Notes under the pieces: generated by a model
Databases searched by the model: none
Told to the model about the DNA's origin: nothing
Seen by the model: the letters and a program-made list of their open reading frames with translations, nothing else
Translations under genes and position numbers: made by a program
NCBI GenBank assembly: GCA_000818945.1
Contig: KN805375.1
Location: 292,092 to 356,091 of the forward strand
Origin: Schizochytrium sp. CCTCC M209059
Lineage: Eukaryota > Sar > Bigyra > Thraustochytrida > Thraustochytriidae
Direction of reading: 5' to 3'
DNA length: 64,000 nt
Part shown: positions 10,967-20,526 of the stretch, piece by piece
Layout: the number at the start of each line of letters is the position of its first letter
Numbering within the stretch: the first letter of the stretch is position 1

Positions 10967-11617
10967 GCCGTTGCCGTCAAGAAACGGCGAAAAGCGAAGA
11001 GACCAAAAAGATGAATTAAATTGCTCACATTTTATTTTACACACGCTCGAGAACGAGCAACGATCTGGCGAAGACAATGTGGCGAAAACTGTCTCGTCAT
11101 GGTTTGTGAGGACGAAAGCATGTTCTTCGTGTCTCTTGTTGTTCTTTTTTTGGGGGGTGAGGCAATTTCGGTCGTATGTACAAGTAGTGAGCGTACGTAG
11201 AATACCTCGGCCCGGGACCCGTGTTCTCCACTGACAGTCGAAAGAGGTAGTTTTACGAAATCATCACACTCATCATCCTCACTTTTTGTTTACAAGAGAA
11301 TGGGGCTTCCAGCTCGGCAACTTGGAGTCACGCGTCACGGTCATCAAACGGTCCGAGTTCGAACCACACACTCAATTGGTTACACTCGAGGTCAACGGAC
11401 ACCTGGGCCCTTCCCGAAGGCCAGACTCTGTATTCGTAAACGTTTATTCACCAAACGTGAGCCCGTCCGCTTGCTCTCCCGCCTAGCTGCCCTCCTGCTC
11501 GCCCGCTCCCTCGCTCGAACGCTCGTGCGCTCGTGCGCTCGTGCGCTCGTTGTCGCGAAGGCGTCGCGTGAAGAGAGAGAAACCTTGCACGTACGCAGAC
11601 ACGCATACGCACGCACC
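10967..11617. other. Intergenic: 3' end of giant gene and 5' region of RABL2
   Basis: About 650 bases between two plus-strand genes. The first part is A/T-richer, as in other 3' flanks here. The last 170 bases are C/T-rich with repeated gctcg/gtgcgctcg units near 11500-11560, just before the RABL2 start, and probably form its promoter/5' UTR. No gene is supported. Confidence 0.6.
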
Positions 11618-12289
11618 ATGAGCGAAGGCCCTGAAAGCAAGCACAGCGAGGCAGGCGAGTGCGAGGGAAAACATGAGCGTGACGAACGCAGCATTGGCGA
11701 CGGCGAGGATGCGTCTGCGACGAGCCTGAAAATCATTTTGCTCGGTGACTCGGCGACGGGCAAGAGCAAGCTAATCGAGCGCTACTTGATGGACGAGTAC
11801 TGCCCGCATCAGGACTCAACGTACGCCTTGACACTCTTTAAGCACCAGGGACAGGTCGAGGACCCAAGAACCGGGGCCAAGAAGAAGGTGAATATTGACT
11901 TTTGGGATACAGCCGGCCAGGAGAGGTTTCAAAAGATTCACAGTTCGTTCTATTACCGAGCGCATGGTTGCATTCTAGTTTTTGATGTAACGAGAAAGGC
12001 CACCTATCAGCACTTGCCACAATGGCTCGCGGAGCTGCGACAGTACGCAGAGAACGTGCCGTGTCTTGTTGTTGCGAACAAAATTGATGTCGATATGAAG
12101 GTCACACGCAAGACATTCTCCTTCCCGAAAAAGAATGGACTCGACTTTATGTTCGTCTCCGCCGCAGACGGCACTAATGTTGTCTCCGCCTTTGAGGAAA
12201 TCACGCAAAAGGCGTACGAACACAAGGCGAGTGGGTCGCAGAGCTTTCTCACAGAGGTCATGGACCTTCTCGACGACAATGCCAACTGA
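11618..12289 (+). CDS. RABL2: Rab-like small GTPase, RABL2 family
   Basis: A 223-residue Ras-superfamily GTPase. The ATG at 11618 (context caccATGa) is preferred because the frame upstream to 11300 is low-complexity Arg/Leu text. After a polar N-terminal extension of ~35 residues the G motifs appear in order: G1 GDSATGKS (43-50), switch I STYALTL (67-73), G3 DTAGQE (97-102), G4 NKID (154-157) and G5 SAADGTNV (181-188). The segments STYALTL and SAADGTNVV are typical of RABL2 rather than canonical Rabs, and the C-terminus (LLDDNAN) has no prenylated cysteines, also as in RABL2. RABL2 acts at the ciliary base, recruiting IFT-B trains for entry into the cilium, and is found mainly in ciliated lineages. 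It implies that this organism builds a flagellum. The extended acidic N-terminus is longer than in animals. Confidence 0.93.
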   Translation: MSEGPESKHSEAGECEGKHERDERSIGDGEDASATSLKIILLGDSATGKSKLIERYLMDEYCPHQDSTYALTLFKHQGQVEDPRTGAKKKVNIDFWDTAGQERFQKIHSSFYYRAHGCILVFDVTRKATYQHLPQWLAELRQYAENVPCLVVANKIDVDMKVTRKTFSFPKKNGLDFMFVSAADGTNVVSAFEEITQKAYEHKASGSQSFLTEVMDLLDDNAN

Positions 12290-12740
12290 GGAGCAAGTAG
12301 CTTGATGAGCCAGAGGCTCAAGTTCGAGCTTGCACGAATACGAATTCGAACATGAATGCTTCTCAGCTAACAATTGCTTGAGCGAGTTGCTCGTCTGCTA
12401 GCTTATACAGACGCCAACGAACAGTACGCGTGCATACGGACGCGTAGAAAAGCAGCGGTCGTTTAAATTGATACGCTGTTTCTTTCTGATACGACCAACA
12501 AGTTCGCAAAGAGTGTTTTCTTTGTTAATGGCTGCCTGCACAACCTATGCATTTAAAGGTAGAGGAACAAGCTTGAGAAAGAAATATTTCCATCGACTCT
12601 TTATACGAGTACGTACGCCGAGGCCCCTATGCTCAAAATGATGACGAATTTTTCACTTTGTCGAATAAATTTTCCTTTTTTTTTTTCTTTTTTTTTCATG
12701 GATAATGGAAAGCTGGAATTCGCCCAATTCCCGTAAACAC
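12290..12740. other. Convergent intergenic region
   Basis: 3' flanks of RABL2 (plus) and the membrane protein on the minus strand. It contains a T-rich tract (about 12672-12697) and A/T-rich text. No coding or RNA gene was recognised. Confidence 0.6.
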
Positions 12741-13937
12741 TCATTTATTGCACTCTCCCCACGCGCAGATGCGGTACGTGAGCAAAAGGTCCTGGAAGTC
12801 TTGACGAGACCAGAGCGGTTCCTGGAGTGACGGGTCGGCAGCCCTTGCTTTGCCGTCATAGTCGGGACCATCAGGGTCCTCCTCACGCTTAAGATCGCCC
12901 TGGAGTCGCTGCACAATGGCCTCTTCGTGACCCTGGACCGGGTTTGTCTTGGACTCCTTCTTGCGCGTCTTCAGAATCTCTTCCGCGCCACGCGTCATGA
13001 GGGAAAGAGGGCTCACATAGGAATACTCATTGGTGGGATAGCTGTGATGCTCGCGCACCATGCACCGCACGGGCAGCTGGCCGCTTTGCAAGAGCGCGTC
13101 GACAGCCTCCTCTGCTTGGGCCTCGGTCATTTTGGCGGTGGCGAGATCTGCCTTTGAGGCATGCGAAAAGAGACGAAAGAGAATATCCGAGCGCTCTGCA
13201 GGCCCGACGTCGATCAGCAAGGTTAGCGCCGTCAGGAGTACCTTGAGATCATAAGTCTCTGCCTTGGCAGCCATACTCAAGCCAAGGCGCTCGATCAGGT
13301 GCTCTGATTTGAGCGAAGAAGATTCCGAAGTGAGAAGTTTTTTGGCGTGTTCAAAGAATTCGACCGGGCGTGCCTTGCCTTCGGGAAAATCCTTGAGAAG
13401 CCTCATGCGCAGCAGCTCAAACTGTGCACTGCGCAGCGCATTGCTCTTCCAAAGCTCGTCAATCTCATCGGGCGCCAGGGCAAGCTTCTCTTGAAGGCCA
13501 ACTTCGAGCTTCTTCCTCCGCTTGGTGTTGGCCGTGCCTCTCCAAAAGTAGGCTACAATGGAGCCAACAAAGAAGACTGCTAGGCCCATGAACCAGTAAG
13601 CCTCCATCTGGTTTGCGGCCTCAACGCGCTTCCTTCTCTCCTCCTCGGTTTCCGTTTTTGCATCCTCTGCCGCTTTCTGCGTCTGCGCCGCGGAAGGTGC
13701 CGCTGCAGACGCAGGAGCAGGAGCAGGAGCAGCAGGACCTGGCGTCGCCGCACTCGTGTTCATGAGTCTCGCACGCGTGACTGCATGGATCTGAGAGAGC
13801 GGTTTCCCTTGCGCCATTACCGTCGGGGTCTTTGGCGCCAGTCTCGCGCCCAAGTGAGCGCGGCCGACGCTCGACGTCAGCTGCTTCTGGCCAGCCTTGG
13901 CGGCTGCGAGCAGCAGGCCGCTCCTGCTGGGCACCAT
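12741..13937 (-). CDS. Probable mitochondrial single-pass membrane protein, family not recognised
   Basis: 398 residues from the ATG at 13937. The open frame continues to a GTG at 14138, but that segment is Arg/Ala/Ser-rich and resembles promoter text, whereas the residues after 13937 look like a mitochondrial presequence: basic, Ser/Ala/Leu-rich, no acids. An Ala/Pro linker (roughly 70-95), a charged EEE/KR stretch and one hydrophobic helix (about 120-137, YWFMGLAVFFVGSIVAYFW) follow. The soluble C-terminal ~250 residues are helical with repeated LL..F and Asp/Glu-rich segments. The layout (presequence, one TM helix, soluble domain) suggests an inner-membrane protein. I cannot assign a family; no catalytic motif is visible. 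Confidence 0.75.
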   Translation of the reverse strand: MVPSRSGLLLAAAKAGQKQLTSSVGRAHLGARLAPKTPTVMAQGKPLSQIHAVTRARLMNTSAATPGPAAPAPAPASAAAPSAAQTQKAAEDAKTETEEERRKRVEAANQMEAYWFMGLAVFFVGSIVAYFWRGTANTKRRKKLEVGLQEKLALAPDEIDELWKSNALRSAQFELLRMRLLKDFPEGKARPVEFFEHAKKLLTSESSSLKSEHLIERLGLSMAAKAETYDLKVLLTALTLLIDVGPAERSDILFRLFSHASKADLATAKMTEAQAEEAVDALLQSGQLPVRCMVREHHSYPTNEYSYVSPLSLMTRGAEEILKTRKKESKTNPVQGHEEAIVQRLQGDLKREEDPDGPDYDGKARAADPSLQEPLWSRQDFQDLLLTYRICAWGECNK

Positions 13938-15238
13938 GCTTTCTTCTCCCGGTACGCGGGTCGCGAGCTTCGCGTGCGGCAGGGGCCTACAGGGCGACTG
14001 CTGGTAGCGGGCTTTCGAGCGCCGCGCTCTCCGCCCCGGTCTGCGCGCTCGCCGCGCGCGTGCTCGTGCCTCGCTCGCGTGTCGCTCGCGTGCGCGCGCT
14101 CCTGTGCTTGGACTGCGCCGCCGCTCCAAGTCGAGCACCAGCGAATTAGATTTGGGTTGCGCAGCTTTGGATTGGAAAAAAGGGTTGCGCTGCCCATCGC
14201 GCGCTTCCCCGCGAAAGGTCTGGGGTTAACTTTGTGCGCTGGAATCCTTGATGCGAGCTTGGATGGGCGCGACTGCGACGTGTGGCATACTCGTCGCGCT
14301 GCATGTAGGAGGCTGCCGGCTCTCTTTCATCTGTAGCTTGCAATCTGCGTCCATGAGGGGCAAAAGGAGCCCTTTTTTCACCAGTTTCTTCATCTTGCGC
14401 CAGTGATCATTGGCAGACTAGATTCTAAATTAATTTTTAAAAATCCAGAACCGAAGGCTATGATGAGGCCTGCCTTTGGTTTGTGCGCCATTCCATCCAA
14501 AGAAAGACGTGACAGTGACTTGCAAAAAAAAATTAAAAGAGTGAAAAGAAGAGGAAGAGTCAGCCAGGTTGTGCGGGAATCTCGAATTTCATGCCATGGT
14601 TTCTTCTTCACGAGTTCCATTGAGCTTCGGTATCTTATGTTATCCTGCGCGAAGGCCATGGAATCCGATACGCCCATGTTCGTAGCGCTATCCTCTGAAG
14701 TCAAACATGACGTTTCTTTATAGCAGGACGAAAGAATTGCACAAGGTAGCCTTAGAGCTTATTTATAAGTTAACCAATGGAGGTTTTTACTAAAAGGGAC
14801 TTAAGAATGCGACGGATAGACCATTTTGGGAATCGAGAACTAACTTGGGGGGAGAAGCGAGTCCGCCGCACATGGCAAAACATCACAGCAAAGCTCGATC
14901 GATACCTTGCCGCAGGCACGTCTGCGCGACGGGAGACGCGGAGCTCCATCGCGAGCCTCTTGACAGGGGTAGCACGATCGATTGTGACGATCCGTGTGCG
15001 CACCTTGTGGTTTCTTCAAGAGAAGAGAGATCAGCTTGACCCAAGCCGATCTCCAAGAGTGAAACGCAAAGCAACCGCGACCTCGAGGAGCATAACTTCG
15101 TCACGTCACGTGCGAAAACGCGTACTGTGGCTCAGGAAGGCGCCAATTCTTTCGCTTCGTTTACTTTGCTTTGCTTTGCTTTGCTTTGCTTTGCTTTGCT
15201 TTGCTTCGTGACGCTTGCAAGGGCTGAAAACAATCAGG
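13938..15238. other. Divergent intergenic/promoter region with (CTTTG)8
   Basis: About 1.3 kb between the minus-strand mitochondrial-type protein and PEX6. The left part (13940-14140) is very GC-rich; the middle (14340-14760) is A/T-richer. Eight perfect CTTTG units at 15164-15203 end 36 bases before the PEX6 ATG. Open frames here lack ATG starts or recognisable protein character, so no gene is called. Confidence 0.6.
15164..15203 (+). repeat. (CTTTG)8 microsatellite in PEX6 5' region
   Basis: Eight consecutive perfect CTTTG units, directly upstream of the PEX6 start; pyrimidine-rich on this strand. Confidence 0.95.
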
Positions 15239-18200
15239 ATGCTCCAGGCGTCGCGTGTGTGCGTCCCAGGCCTTGGCGGGCAGCAGCAGCGGCAACGCGA
15301 TGAACACGCGTGGATCGAAGTCAAGGCCAAAGTCGCACACGCACCTCTGGCCAAATTAGACTCTCGAAACGACCCTCTCGCATGCGTTTTCGTTTCGATT
15401 GCAGTTCTCCGAAAATTGCAAGTCATCAACCACAAGTGGGCTGAAGTGGCTACCGCTGGTGGCAAGCATTCCGCTCTCGCGCGTGTCGTGGCGACCCGTT
15501 CTCTTGGCGGGGCCACTTCCCGCGACGACGGCGATGCGGAGCTTGAGGGCGATGCCGTGGTGGCTTTGAACCCGATTATGGCCTTCAATTTGGGTCTGCG
15601 GCCAGGCGTCTCGCACACGATCCGAATGCGAAGGAGATTCTTTGGAGGCGCTACGAGCGAGCAGCCCCCGATTGCTGCGCGAGTGACCATTGCGCGCGTA
15701 CGCAGCCCAGCGTCGAGTGGCCACGCCGAGTACGGCCCAGCTCTTCGCGAGTACTTTAGCGTGCCCCGGCTCGTGCGAAAATTTGATGTCTTGGCAATCC
15801 CAATCCGAGACGCTCTCACCCTGGATGGGTGTGAGTCTGGCGTCGATATTGATCTTGATGACGACGAGATCGAGCTCAGCAACGAGGACGCAGGCGAAGG
15901 TGGCCCTGGCGGAGAAAACCACGGCGGACCCGAGGCTTTTGAGGATTACCCGTCCGACTTTTCCGTCTGTGTCGATAGCGCTCTCGACGCGCAAGGCCGC
16001 GAGCTCCCTTCACCTCATTCTGTAGTCTACTTTCAGGTGACCGAGCTTTCTGCTACGCTCGAGGCAACCGACACGGAGTCTAAGACTCCTGCAGGCGCCA
16101 AAGGAATACGCGCAACGCGAGCCTCGGAGGAAGGCATGCTTGTTGATGGCGTTGGTGGAAACACAATGCTTACTCAGGCAGGGGCTGTGAACTCTCGGGT
16201 CCCGGATGCTTCCCAAGTGCTCGACTTCCACTTTGCCGAGCCCGTGCGCGCAGGTGTTCGTGGTGCTTCCGGTGGAGACGATGCCGGTGATCAGTTGAGC
16301 GCTGGTGCCGAAGGCGTCGAGGCTACGACGGCTCAGAAGGAGCTTCTCAAGGTACTTCGTGTTGGCACGAACCCGCGCCTTATGCGACGTCTCAAGCGAC
16401 TCTCGGTGATGCTCCACGGCGCCAAGGGTACGGGCAAGCGGCACATGATTGCCGCGGCCGCTGCCGAACTTGGATTTCACGTTTACGAAAGCTCGTTGAC
16501 CCCTCTTCGGGGCCTACCGGAAGACCGAGCTGCTAAAAAGCTGCGGCACATCTTGCATGAGGCCACACAAGTGGCGCCCTGCATCGTGCACTTGCGGCAC
16601 TTGCAGGCGCTCGCGCCGCTGGCCCAAGGCTCGGAAAAGCCCGATGACCCTGAACAGGTTGCCAACGTGCTTAAATCATTTTCGCAGCGCAACTGTCTGC
16701 TCGTTGCGAGTACGCAAAGCGCCGAGGACGTGCCGACGGTCATTCGTGGATGCTTTACACACGAGGTCAGCATCGAGGCACCGGACAAGGATGGACGGCT
16801 CGCCATTCTCGAGTTCCTCACCGATGGCAAGATCCGCTTAGCTTCAGATGTCTCTCTGGAGTCTCTTGCGGTTCGCACGGCAGGCCGGACGGCGAACGAG
16901 CTGCGCGCTCTCTTTGCCAATGCAGCATGTGCTGTTTCGAACCAGGCCGCAAGTGCGGCCGCCGCCTCGGAGAGTGCCCAAACAGCGAGTCTCGAGGAAG
17001 CTTGGTCCAGCGTCATGGTGGGAGCCAATGGCCACGCCTCGAACAACGGCAATGGGAATGGGCAGGCAATGGCCGAAGCGAGCGTCGCAGACGAAGACGT
17101 TGTCGAGCTTTCGCAGGCCGTCATTGACGAGGCGTTGGAGGCGCTCCCGAGCGCCGCGGCCATGGATATCGGCGCGCCGAAAATCCCGCAGGTCTACTGG
17201 AAAGATGTAGGTGGCCTTGGCCACGCCAAGGACGAAATCATGGACATGGTGCAGCTCCCGTTGCAGCACCCAGAGCTTTTTGCGTCTGGAATGCGCCAGC
17301 GCAGTGGTATTCTTCTGTACGGCCCGCCCGGTACGGGCAAAACGTTGCTTGCCAAGGCCGTCGCGACAGAGTGCAACCTCAACTTTATCAGCGTCAAGGG
17401 TCCTGAGTTGCTTGACATGTACATTGGCGAGAGTGAGCGCAAGGTGCGTCAGGTCTTCGAGACGGCACGAAGCGCCAAACCATGCGTTCTCTTCTTTGAC
17501 GAGCTCGACTCGCTGGCACCGCAACGTGGACGAGGCGCCGACTCGGGTGGTGTGATGGATCGTGTTGTGTCGCAGCTTCTCACGGAGATCGACGGTATGC
17601 AGGGTAATGCCGACGTGTTCGTTATTGGTGCGACGAATCGGCCGGACCTGCTCGATCAGAGTCTCCTGCGCCCGGGTCGATTTGATCGGCTCATTTACCT
17701 TGGCATTTCGCGAGATCGCGACGCACAGCTCAAGATCGTCAAGGCGCTCTCGCGCAAGTTTGTCCTTGATCAAGAGGTTGATCTCGACGCTTTGGTGGAT
17801 CGTTGCCCATTCAATTTTACTGGTGCAGACTTTTACGCACTTTGTTCTGGTGCCATGGCGAATGCCTTGCAGCGTCGCGTGCGCGAGATTCAAGAGTTGA
17901 TTCGTCAGCACCCGGACTCGTCGCTGACGGCGCGCAAGTATTTGGCCACCTTGTCCGAGGACGAGCTCCAGGTCACGGTCAAGATGACCGACTATCTCGA
18001 ATCGCTACAAAATACGGTTGCGTCTGTGTCCGAGGACGAAATCCGCCATTATGAGTCGCTGCGCGACAAATTTTCCAGCGCGCAGCAGCAAGATGCCAAT
18101 CGGCATCACGAGGAAGACGACCACCACGCAGTCAATGGTGGAGGCAAGCAGGGCAGAGAGGCCAAGCATGACGAGGACCCAGCGGCGCCGCATCACAATG

Positions 18201-18379
18201 GCGAATACCTCCATGCCAATGGAAACGGGGATGCAAATGGTTATGTCAAGGACATGGTGCGGCTCTGCCCACACTGTAAAACGCCAACGCTCAAGGAAGG
18301 CGGCTGCGATGCGATGGTATGCCCCGTGTGCGCAAAGGAATGGAGCTGGGAAAAGGACGGCGAATCTGCGCGCACATAG
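15239..18379 (+). CDS. PEX6: Peroxisomal AAA+ ATPase PEX6 with C-terminal RING2-like zinc tail
   Basis: 1046 residues from the ATG at 15239; eight further upstream codons begin with TTG and are not used. PEX6 forms the heterohexameric PEX1-PEX6 motor that pulls ubiquitinated PEX5 from the peroxisomal membrane. The divergent N-domain is followed by a degenerate D1 (Walker A GAKGTGK near 395, no good Walker B) and a fully active-looking D2: GPPGTGKT (695-702), FFDELDS (about 752-758), SGGVMDRVVSQLL and the GATNRPDLLD second-region-of-homology segment. The C-terminal SVSEDEIRHYESLRDKF segment matches the PEX6 end. After this comes ~65 residues of His/Asn/Gly-rich linker and a cysteine motif absent from ordinary PEX6: C1010-x2-C1013-x9-C1023-x4-C1028-x2-C1031-x3-W-x-W. 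This matches the first half of an RBR RING2 (Rcat) domain. The frame runs straight into it without a stop, so it is a true extension unless an assembly error or intron is hidden. Confidence 0.93.
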   Translation: MLQASRVCVPGLGGQQQRQRDEHAWIEVKAKVAHAPLAKLDSRNDPLACVFVSIAVLRKLQVINHKWAEVATAGGKHSALARVVATRSLGGATSRDDGDAELEGDAVVALNPIMAFNLGLRPGVSHTIRMRRRFFGGATSEQPPIAARVTIARVRSPASSGHAEYGPALREYFSVPRLVRKFDVLAIPIRDALTLDGCESGVDIDLDDDEIELSNEDAGEGGPGGENHGGPEAFEDYPSDFSVCVDSALDAQGRELPSPHSVVYFQVTELSATLEATDTESKTPAGAKGIRATRASEEGMLVDGVGGNTMLTQAGAVNSRVPDASQVLDFHFAEPVRAGVRGASGGDDAGDQLSAGAEGVEATTAQKELLKVLRVGTNPRLMRRLKRLSVMLHGAKGTGKRHMIAAAAAELGFHVYESSLTPLRGLPEDRAAKKLRHILHEATQVAPCIVHLRHLQALAPLAQGSEKPDDPEQVANVLKSFSQRNCLLVASTQSAEDVPTVIRGCFTHEVSIEAPDKDGRLAILEFLTDGKIRLASDVSLESLAVRTAGRTANELRALFANAACAVSNQAASAAAASESAQTASLEEAWSSVMVGANGHASNNGNGNGQAMAEASVADEDVVELSQAVIDEALEALPSAAAMDIGAPKIPQVYWKDVGGLGHAKDEIMDMVQLPLQHPELFASGMRQRSGILLYGPPGTGKTLLAKAVATECNLNFISVKGPELLDMYIGESERKVRQVFETARSAKPCVLFFDELDSLAPQRGRGADSGGVMDRVVSQLLTEIDGMQGNADVFVIGATNRPDLLDQSLLRPGRFDRLIYLGISRDRDAQLKIVKALSRKFVLDQEVDLDALVDRCPFNFTGADFYALCSGAMANALQRRVREIQELIRQHPDSSLTARKYLATLSEDELQVTVKMTDYLESLQNTVASVSEDEIRHYESLRDKFSSAQQQDANRHHEEDDHHAVNGGGKQGREAKHDEDPAAPHHNGEYLHANGNGDANGYVKDMVRLCPHCKTPTLKEGGCDAMVCPVCAKEWSWEKDGESART

Positions 18380-18805
18380 GCCGGGGACGCAGCGAGATTG
18401 CGGACTGATTTTCAATAAGTAAAGGATTTATTTTTCTGGTATTAGGCCTATCATCATTATTTCGCTGCTCAAAATTTGTCAGTCCACCCTTATGTCTGCA
18501 TGCAGTTTTTTTTCTCTTTTCCCCTGGATAGGCCTATTCTTTTCTGGGGTCAGGAAGGGTGCGAGGCACACAAACATTTGGGGCGTGTATTGAAGAAATG
18601 GGCAATTATGCCACGAGCAGAGGAAGCTCACCCAAGTGAATTATAAGTCGATGTCGTCAGGTCCCGTCTTGACGCCTGAGATAACATTGATCCTTTTCTT
18701 GTTGCTTTTCAGTAAACAGCTTTTGAGCGCAAATTGAATGGTCTCCTCCGTTCGAAACTCGATTGAAGACGATCATGAGCAAGCCGCTGTAAAGACGCGC
18801 TGTCA
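18380..18805. other. Convergent intergenic region
   Basis: 3' flanks of PEX6 (plus) and the small membrane protein (minus). A/T-richer than the coding DNA; I see no gene or structured element. Confidence 0.6.
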
Positions 18806-19267
18806 TCATGCAGTGGACGGAGCAGATGCGTCGACCTTTGCTTGCTCGTCAAGTTTCTCGCGCATCTTTGTAAGGTGTTCGGCCTCATGGCGGTAGTGCT
18901 TGCACTCGCCAAGGCCCGTCGAGTAGTCCAGCAGCGTCCCGGAAATTCCGCCAATGGCCCAGTACAACTGCGACTTGTAGCGGATAGAGAGCGGCAGACC
19001 GATGAGAAGTCCGCCCACGCAAAATTGCCAGTGGTCCAGAAGACACGTCCCATAGTGCAGGTTGGCGTCGTCGATGGCCTTATCGAGCTCCTCGCGCGTC
19101 TCAAAGTGAAACTTGCGCACTGGAAACGGCAACGGCGACGGCAACGGCGGCGCCGCGGACACGGGCGCGGCGGCGCCTGGCTCCGCCGCGCCTGGCTCCG
19201 CCGCCGGCCCGCCTGTCGCCGCTGCGTCCCCCGCCGCGGCGCCTTCCTGTCGCTGCTCCGTGCTCAT
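18806..19267 (-). CDS. Small two-helix membrane protein, unrecognised
   Basis: 153 residues from an ATG at 19267. Residues 1-47 are Ala/Pro/Gly-rich (from GGCGCC-type repeats). The conserved-looking core follows: LLDHWQFCVGGLLIG, LSIRYKSQLYWAIGGISGTLLDY, then GLGECKHYRHEAE and a charged C-terminus. The core has two short hydrophobic helices with Gly-x3-Gly packing motifs and three cysteines (the CLLDHWQFC pair and GEC). This pattern of small Gly-zipper helices flanked by Cys and acidic residues recalls mitochondrial OCIA/TMEM-type proteins, but I cannot place it in a family. Divergently transcribed from the 20.5 kb gene. Confidence 0.75.
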   Translation of the reverse strand: MSTEQRQEGAAAGDAAATGGPAAEPGAAEPGAAAPVSAAPPLPSPLPFPVRKFHFETREELDKAIDDANLHYGTCLLDHWQFCVGGLLIGLPLSIRYKSQLYWAIGGISGTLLDYSTGLGECKHYRHEAEHLTKMREKLDEQAKVDASAPSTA

Positions 19268-19322
19268 CGCGCGCGCCCCGTATCCTGGTTTTACTTTATA
19301 CCACTCGCTTCAACTCGTGACA

Positions 19323-19352
19323 GACAAGACAAGACAAGACAAGACAAGACAG
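19323..19352 (+). repeat. (GACAA)n pentanucleotide repeat
   Basis: Five perfect GACAA units followed by GACAG, about 55 bases upstream of the minus-strand small membrane protein start. Confidence 0.9.
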
Positions 19353-20255
19353 ACCGCGAGTGGGTGGTAATACACGAGCAGCCAGCTCCATTCCCGGCTC
19401 CAGCTCCAGCTATAGCTCGCTCGCCATCTCGCTCGCTACAGCTAGGCTCTGCAGGTGCTGCGCGCGAGGCTCTCGACGCTCACTCCTACGAGTCTTCTCT
19501 TCGCCAGGCAGGCCGCTCGAGCCTCGCCGCCGGGCCCGACTCTGCACATGCGACGCTGCGCACCACCTCCTCTCGCATCGCTCCCGAGCCGCGGTGCATT
19601 TGCGCTCCGCAGCCCCGCGAGTTGTTGCTGCTGCTGCCAGCTCGTGGCAGCTGGCGGGCTGGTGGCCTCGATGGCGCTACGTTCTGGCTTTGGCCGCCTG
19701 GGCGCGTGTCGCCGCGCTGTCGGAGAAGATTTTTTTGCCCGCGAGCTCGTGTCTGCTGGCCGGGCAGGCAGAGAGAGAGAGAGGCGAGACGCACGCGGAG
19801 GGAAAAATCCCGCAAGTGGAGCATCCGCGGGCGGCAAGTGGCGCAAACGCGGCGGCACAGTGGCGCAAAGGGCGTGCAAGTGCGGCGCGGCGCGGGCTGC
19901 GATAGCGCACTTGGCGCGGCGATAGCGCTGTTGCCGCGGCGCGAATACTCGTGTTGCGCGGCGCGGCGCGAACTGGAGAGAGAGGCTGAGTGACAGAGGG
20001 CGCAGCAGCGATTGAGCGATCGATCGTCTCGAGAACAGTGCGCCATCGTGACTGTCGCGCCGTCCCAACCCGCGCCGGCGCCGCGCCGCGCGCTGAGCCG
20101 CGGAAGCCGCTGCGTCGAGCGCCGAGCGCTGAGTGTCCGCGCACGCACACGCGCACGCGCACGCGCCCTCGCACGCTCGCCCCCGCGCTCCTCCCTCGCG
20201 CTCGCCGAGCGCCTCGCCCGCGCGGGGTGGCGTCGCGACGCTGCGCTGCGCTGTG

Positions 20256-20275
20256 CCATCCATCCATCCATCCAT
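20256..20275 (+). repeat. (CCAT)5 microsatellite
   Basis: Five perfect CCAT units in the GC-rich divergent promoter. Confidence 0.9.
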
Positions 20276-20296
20276 CTTTCCTTTCAGCCATCCACG

Positions 20297-20385
20297 CAAC
20301 ACGACGCGACGCGACGCTGCGCTCACTGCTCTGCGCTGCGCTGCGCTGCGCTACGCGACGCGACGCGACGCTGCGCCACGCTGCG
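20297..20385 (+). repeat. Degenerate GCGAC/GCTGC pentamer tract
   Basis: Runs of ACGCG/GCGAC alternate with CTGCG units (four in a row near 20333-20352), then ACGCG/GCGAC again. This is a compound pentanucleotide array in the 5' region of the 20.5-kb gene. Confidence 0.7.
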
Positions 20386-20526
20386 ATCGCGAGCTGATCT
20401 GCTCTACGCTGCGCGGCAGGGCCCGCCCTTGAGCCTTTCCTGGTTTCTCTCTTTCGTCCTTCCCGACGCGACGCGCGTCGAGGACGAGGACGAGGCTCGT
20501 GAAGGGAGAGAAAAAGAGAAGAGAGA

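Larger units (their letters stand above)
19268..20526. other. 1.26-kb GC-rich divergent promoter region with several short tandem repeats
   Basis: Lies between a minus-strand and a plus-strand gene. It contains GACAA pentamers (19323-19352), GCG/CACGCG-rich runs (about 20130-20165), (CCAT)5 (20256-20275) and overlapping GCGAC/GCTGC pentamers (about 20297-20385). Because stop codons are rare at this composition, both strands show open frames of 250-310 codons, but these are Arg/Ala/Ser strings on both strands, so I regard them as non-coding. Confidence 0.65.

Noticed and set aside
14777..15211. 144-codon frame ahead of PEX6 ending in repeated Leu/Cys/Phe/Ala
   Set aside because: Its C-terminal third is the (CTTTG)8 repeat translated, and the rest is basic text without domain features; it lies in the PEX6 promoter.
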